Assembly: GCA_001643675.2 (NCBI GenBank)
Contig: LSRY02000006.1
Coordinates: forward strand, 1,490,501 to 1,554,500
Length of the DNA: 64,000 nucleotides
Direction of reading: 5' to 3'
Source: Monocercomonoides exilis
Taxonomy: Eukaryota > Preaxostyla > Oxymonadida > Polymastigidae
The position numbers and the translations under genes were made by a program. The notes below the pieces were generated by a model. The model searched no databases. It was not told the origin of the DNA and saw nothing but the letters and a program-made list of their open reading frames with translations. Of this stretch, positions 59,871-64,000 are shown piece by piece. Numbering within the stretch: the stretch's first letter is position 1; each line of letters starts with the position of its first letter.

Positions 59871-61522
59871 TAAAATCACCCTTTGCATTCTCATTCAGGG
59901 TTGAAACTGAACCAAGCAAGGCTGATGAAAAATGCAAAAAAAATTATTCACATATCTGTCCAGCTTTAAAAGTGATTTTCGAAGAGGAAGAAATAGCACA
60001 GAGAAATATATTCAGAAAAATAATTGAATGGAATGTTCACCAAGCAAATTAGGCAATGCTAAAAAGAAAAACAGATGATAAAAAAGATGTATTCATAATT
60101 GTTGTGAGCTTTTTTAGTGAAAAAAGTGAAATTTTTCTTATTTCTTTTTAATTTTTTTTGATTCTAACTTTGCAATTTTTAAAAATAACTTTGATCAATC
60201 TATTTAAATAACTTCTTTGAAGTATTATTTATTTCCAAGCAAATATCAACGACAAATTGTTGTATGTCTGATAAATATCTTGTTATGCTATCACATTTTC
60301 TATATGTGTTAATGTGAATTGTTTCATTTCAACAAAAGTTTTAAGATCTTCAATATTTATATATAAATTTCTTTCCAATAACATCATAAAACTTATTATA
60401 ATATAAAAAATTATTGATTTCATATAGTTATTATTGTTATCATGTTGTATTAACGATTAGGCAAGTATCTTGTTCTTTTTATTGAATTCTTTATATTTTT
60501 GAATAATTTTTTATGTTTTTTTCAAAATATGAAATAAAAACAATTTGAAATGAATTAAAATCAAAAAATAAGCAATAACAACTATATACAAAGCAATATT
60601 TTTGCATGATCATCATTTTTATTTTTCTTTTTTAAGCAACCCTTAATGAAAATTTTTTATGATCAAACGTCGGAATTTTTTATGATATCAAAAAAAATCA
60701 CCCATTTAGAAAATAGTCACTTATATGAGAGATAATTGTAGAAGAAATATTTGCATGCAAAATAATAATTACTATATTTATATATATGGGGGAAAATACA
60801 GACTTTCAAGCTTTTGATGCACAAAGCATGAAAAAATAGTTACGCTCATAACTTCATTTCGCTTTCTCAGATTTCAAAATATATTTGATTATCATATTTG
60901 CAAACATGTTTCGTTGAAATCAAAACATAAAGTTTTCCAACATTTCACGATTGTCAAAAAATTGAACCATTTTTATAATATTATTTGGTATTTAATAGTC
61001 AATGAAAAGTGCATAACTTTTTTTTGAAAATGCCTGAAGTGAAATATTTTACCCCATATGGAGTGTGAATTTATGTTATTCTGATTATTGAGTCGAAAAT
61101 GTGAAATATTCAAATAGAAAATAATTTCATATTTTGATCATATTTAAGATCATTCTCTCGAAATTTCACAATAATGGAAACAATAATTTGATGATACAAT
61201 CATAAGATTTCTCGAGAAGTTATGCAAGCAGGTGCATACCTTTGATCAAGATCTTAAATCTTAATTAAATTTGAAAATTTAACATTCGCGATATTTCAAA
61301 AAGAATGACCTATAATATGAAGATGATAAAACAAAAACAACCAAGTTTAAATCCACATGATAATTATGCATTAACAATGGTTGAAATATCTTAACGAATA
61401 TTTGGTTTTCAATTAACGAAGAAACTTTTCTTTTATTATCAAGTTTTCAAGGTTTAATAATGTAATCACGATGAGCAACATATGAATCTTTAAAGAAAAG
61501 AAGGGTAATTATTTTTTTTAAA
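59871..61522. other. AT-rich intergenic region, nothing coding
   Basis: Very AT-rich with short scattered ORFs only. It contains an inverted copy (60681-60703) of the 23-bp unit found at 39859 and 40236. No gene or RNA is recognised. Confidence 0.45.
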
Positions 61523-61904
61523 TACAGATATCGCACAAAATACCGGACAAGATAGATTTCTCAAAAACTTCAAGAGGAATGATTCTGACAATTTTCCTCA
61601 AAAAACATATCAACAAAACAAACTCAATTGATAAACGAGACTTTAAAAATATCTTCATTTGTGCTTGGAAAAAATTATTTTTATATTCTCGGAGAAAGAC
61701 AAAATCCAATTTCTTCGAAACTTCAAAAATTGATTCTAATGAGCACAAATGAAGATATTTTTAAAGTCTCGTTTATCAATTGAGTTTGTATTGACGAGAT
61801 GAATTTTGAGGAAATTTGTCAGAATTATACCTTATGCAGTTATTGTGAAATCGATCTTGTCCTGTATTTAATGCGATGTCCGGTATTTTTATGCGATATC
61901 TGTA
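61523..61904. mobile_element. Palindromic MITE-like element, copy 2
   Basis: The outer ends are exact inverted repeats, TACAGATATCGC on the left and GCGATATCTGTA on the right. Arms of about 150 bp match with few differences, including ACTCAATTGATAAACGAGAC and its complement, around a loop of about 70 bp. TA at both edges fits the TA target site of Tc1/mariner-like transposons. The terminal block ACAAGATxGATTTCTCAA is shared with the element at 4790-5801. Confidence 0.75.
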
Positions 61905-62110
61905 TAACATTTTTTCGGTGTGTGAATGAATGTTTTGTTTTTATCATTAGCTTGGGAATTTCAATCAGAAGCTCTTCACATTGCAATATTTGAAAAACTC
62001 AATGTTAAAGATAAAAAAATAAAAAAAAGAGAAATTGACGCTCATATTATGATTTTTCTTTATCTTTTTATTTCAGTTTTTCTTTTCTTTTCTTTCTTTC
62101 TTTCGTTATT

Positions 62111-62142
<32 letters not shown>

Positions 62143-62510
62143 CTTTTCTTTTCTTTTTTTTTTTTTATGAATTTCCTTCAGTTTAAACAAGTGATCATTT
62201 ATCTTTTCTCAACAGAGTTATTAAAATCAAAAACGAAAATAATTTCTTTGAAAACATAATATTATCATTATTATTAGAACATTGACTTATTTTGATAATT
62301 CATTTTTGATATAAATAAAATTTAAATAGCTACTAAGATGTTAATATTTTTCAATGTGGTTCAATAAAGAGTTTCACAGAAAAGAATAAAAATAAGTAAC
62401 ATTGAAAGGGAATGCTAAAATTCATTCGAATCAAGAAAGAATATAATATTTGATTTATTTTCCCGTTACGCAAATGATCCATAGGGACAATAAAACGAGA
62501 AAGATATCAA
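61905..62510. other. AT-rich intergenic region with pyrimidine microsatellite
   Basis: Contains a TTTC/TCTC-rich run at about 62075-62166. No coding signal before the RRM gene's stop codon. Confidence 0.45.
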
Positions 62511-63470
62511 TTACTGCTTATCAGGCGATGCAATTTGGCTGGATTCTTTTTGCTCGCTGTTGTCAGATGTCTTTTTTGAGTCTGTTGACTGAATTAAAGC
62601 AGGATGAATCCTACATTCTCTATCTTGAATCTTGATGGTCTGATGCTCTGCAAGAACTTTCTTTTGTTCTTCTTCATTTTCAAATTCAATATATCCAAAG
62701 CCCAAATTAAGCAACGTATTGAACTGTTGGTGCGGTACAATTACTTCTTTCACTTTGTAGTTTTCAAAACATTTTTGCAGTTCATCAGCTTTCAAATTAA
62801 ATGGAATATTGGAAATATGGATGCGAGTTGCAGATGTTGGAGCTGAAGAATCAAATGGACGACGCTTTCGAATTGCTGCTCTTTGACGAAGAGGCTGTCT
62901 TGAAAATCTTGGCTGTTGACCCCAACCTGCTCTGAAAGTCGGAGCTCCAAATTGTCCCGGATATCTCATTCCATAGCCTCTTCTAGGAAATCCATAATAG
63001 CCACCAAATCTTCTCTGGAATCCTCCTGGTCTCTGAAATTGTTGTCGTCTTGGGGCACCACGACGTTCTCCACGGCGACCTCTTCCAACCTTTGCATTTA
63101 ATTGTTGATTATCTTCTCTTGCATATTCAACTTTTATTTGTCTGCCTTCAAGATTATATCCATTAAAGCGTCGACGAACTTGTTCTGCAGTTGCAGCATC
63201 ATTCATCTCGACAAATCCATATCCTTTAGAAACACCATCCTGAATTTCTATTGTTGCATTAACCCTGCATAAATAAAACAAGAAAAGTTGTCAAAAATTG
63301 ATATAAAGATACGTAATGAAAAAAATATATTTAATTACCAAAAAATTAAGCAAATAAAACTTCTAAAATTTGAGTTCATACACAATTCCAACTGATTCAA
63401 AGAGTTTACCGATTGTAACAGCGGTAGTAGTTGTGTTTAGATTTGAGACAAATAACTTTGAAGATTGCAT
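62511..63470 (-). CDS. RNA-binding protein with two RRMs and an Arg/Gly/aromatic linker
   Basis: Two exons (63470-63382 and 63264-62511) give 280 aa in phase. RRM1 spans about residues 1-80, with RNP2 SKLFVSNL and RNP1 KGYGFVEM. A linker of about 75 residues is rich in Arg, Gly, Phe and Tyr (GGFQRRFGGYYGFPRRGYGM), typical of RNA-binding and condensate-forming regions. RRM2 follows with RIHISNIPF and LGFGYIEFE. The C-terminus is polar with Ser, Gln and Lys. Splicing out the intron restores an unbroken RRM1, which supports the ATG at 63470. A role in mRNA packaging, splicing or translation is likely, but the exact orthologue is not identifiable by eye. Confidence 0.88.
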
Positions 63471-64000
63471 CTAACGATCGTAGTCCCATTTATATAGTTT
63501 TTCAGAAAACTCAAAAAAAAATATTTTATTATCACAAGCTTAAAAAAAATCAAAGTGCATAATATTATGTTAATACGCGTGGTTTGTTTAATTTATAAAT
63601 CGGTACTATTCAATTTATTTTCGAAATGAATATCAATTTTTCTTTTTGAGTTTTTCGTTGTTTAATGTTATTTTCAAGGAAAATTGTTTTTTTCAATAAT
63701 TCTCATATATTGGCTCTTATTCCCTTTGTTATGATATGTCATAATTTTTAAATAATTGAATGAGCATCAATTATTGAGATCAAAAAAATCAAATATTCAA
63801 ATTCAATAGGAAAAGAAATAATTCAAATAAAAGTAATTGCTCGTCCTTTATACAAAAACACGACTTGAAAATTTGATAGAATGTGAAAGAAGAACGGATG
63901 TTTATTTACTAATCATCTAAAAGTTGATGATTTTTTTTTTAAAATATTATTTTGAAATCAAATTGTTAACAACATTATTACAAATTACATGAAGCTCAAC
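63471..64000. other. Upstream intergenic sequence of the RRM gene
   Basis: AT-rich, with nothing coding seen. It should contain the RRM gene promoter, but no specific motif stands out. Confidence 0.4.

Overview
The window is nuclear DNA from a flagellated, intron-bearing protist. Coding sequence is standard-code and AT-rich, with long Ser-, Glu- and Lys-rich tracts. Most genes have several short introns (roughly 50-150 nt), and most donors read GTTTG or GTATG. Flagellar genes (an EFHC1/Rib72-like protein and radial spoke protein 3), an exosome subunit, an SRm160-like PWI protein, a NEDD8 E1 subunit and an SND3/PHO88-like protein mark a cellular eukaryote, not a virus or bacterium. The style recalls oxymonad or other metamonad genomes, but I cannot prove the lineage from sequence alone.

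Layout. 209-1951 (-): EFHC1-like, cut off by the left edge. 2174-4270 (+): NAE1/ULA1-like. 4271-7190: non-coding, with a fold-back element and a decayed coiled-coil gene. 7232-13303 (+): EB1/CH-domain coiled-coil protein, 1844 aa. 13551-14677 (+): exosome RNase PH-type subunit. 14861-16459 (-): RSPH3. 17037-19064 (+): protein with nine [C/F]xFxP repeats. 19386-21096 (+): PWI/SR protein. 21627-26044 (-): unrecognised, 1392 aa. 26579-27325 (-): SND3/PHO88-like. 27717-37545 (-): giant coiled-coil protein of about 3170 aa with a possible CH-like N-terminus. 37742-39207 (+): papain-family protease. 40562-44077 (-): damaged Ser-rich gene. 62511-63470 (-): two-RRM protein.

The most unusual object is at 45163-53655, an apparently complete transposon of about 8.5 kb. 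It has near-identical terminal inverted repeats of about 470 bp. It carries two divergently transcribed, distantly related ubiquitin-specific-protease (peptidase C19) genes with recognisable Cys/His/Asp triads. It also has a DDE-type transposase reading frame that directly follows one USP gene in the same frame, separated by one TAA and lacking its own upstream ATG. Just after the transposase stop lies a 138-nt segment that folds by eye into a nested multi-stem RNA. A diverged copy of part of the inverted repeat sits between the two USP genes. Deubiquitinase-carrying transposons of this layout are not something I recognise from described families.

The transposon sits beside a large decayed locus (about 53985-59870). 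Two palindromic MITE-like elements (4790-5801 and 61523-61904) share terminal sequence. Gene models were built by reading splice junctions and checking that exon phases add up. They have not been tested against transcripts.
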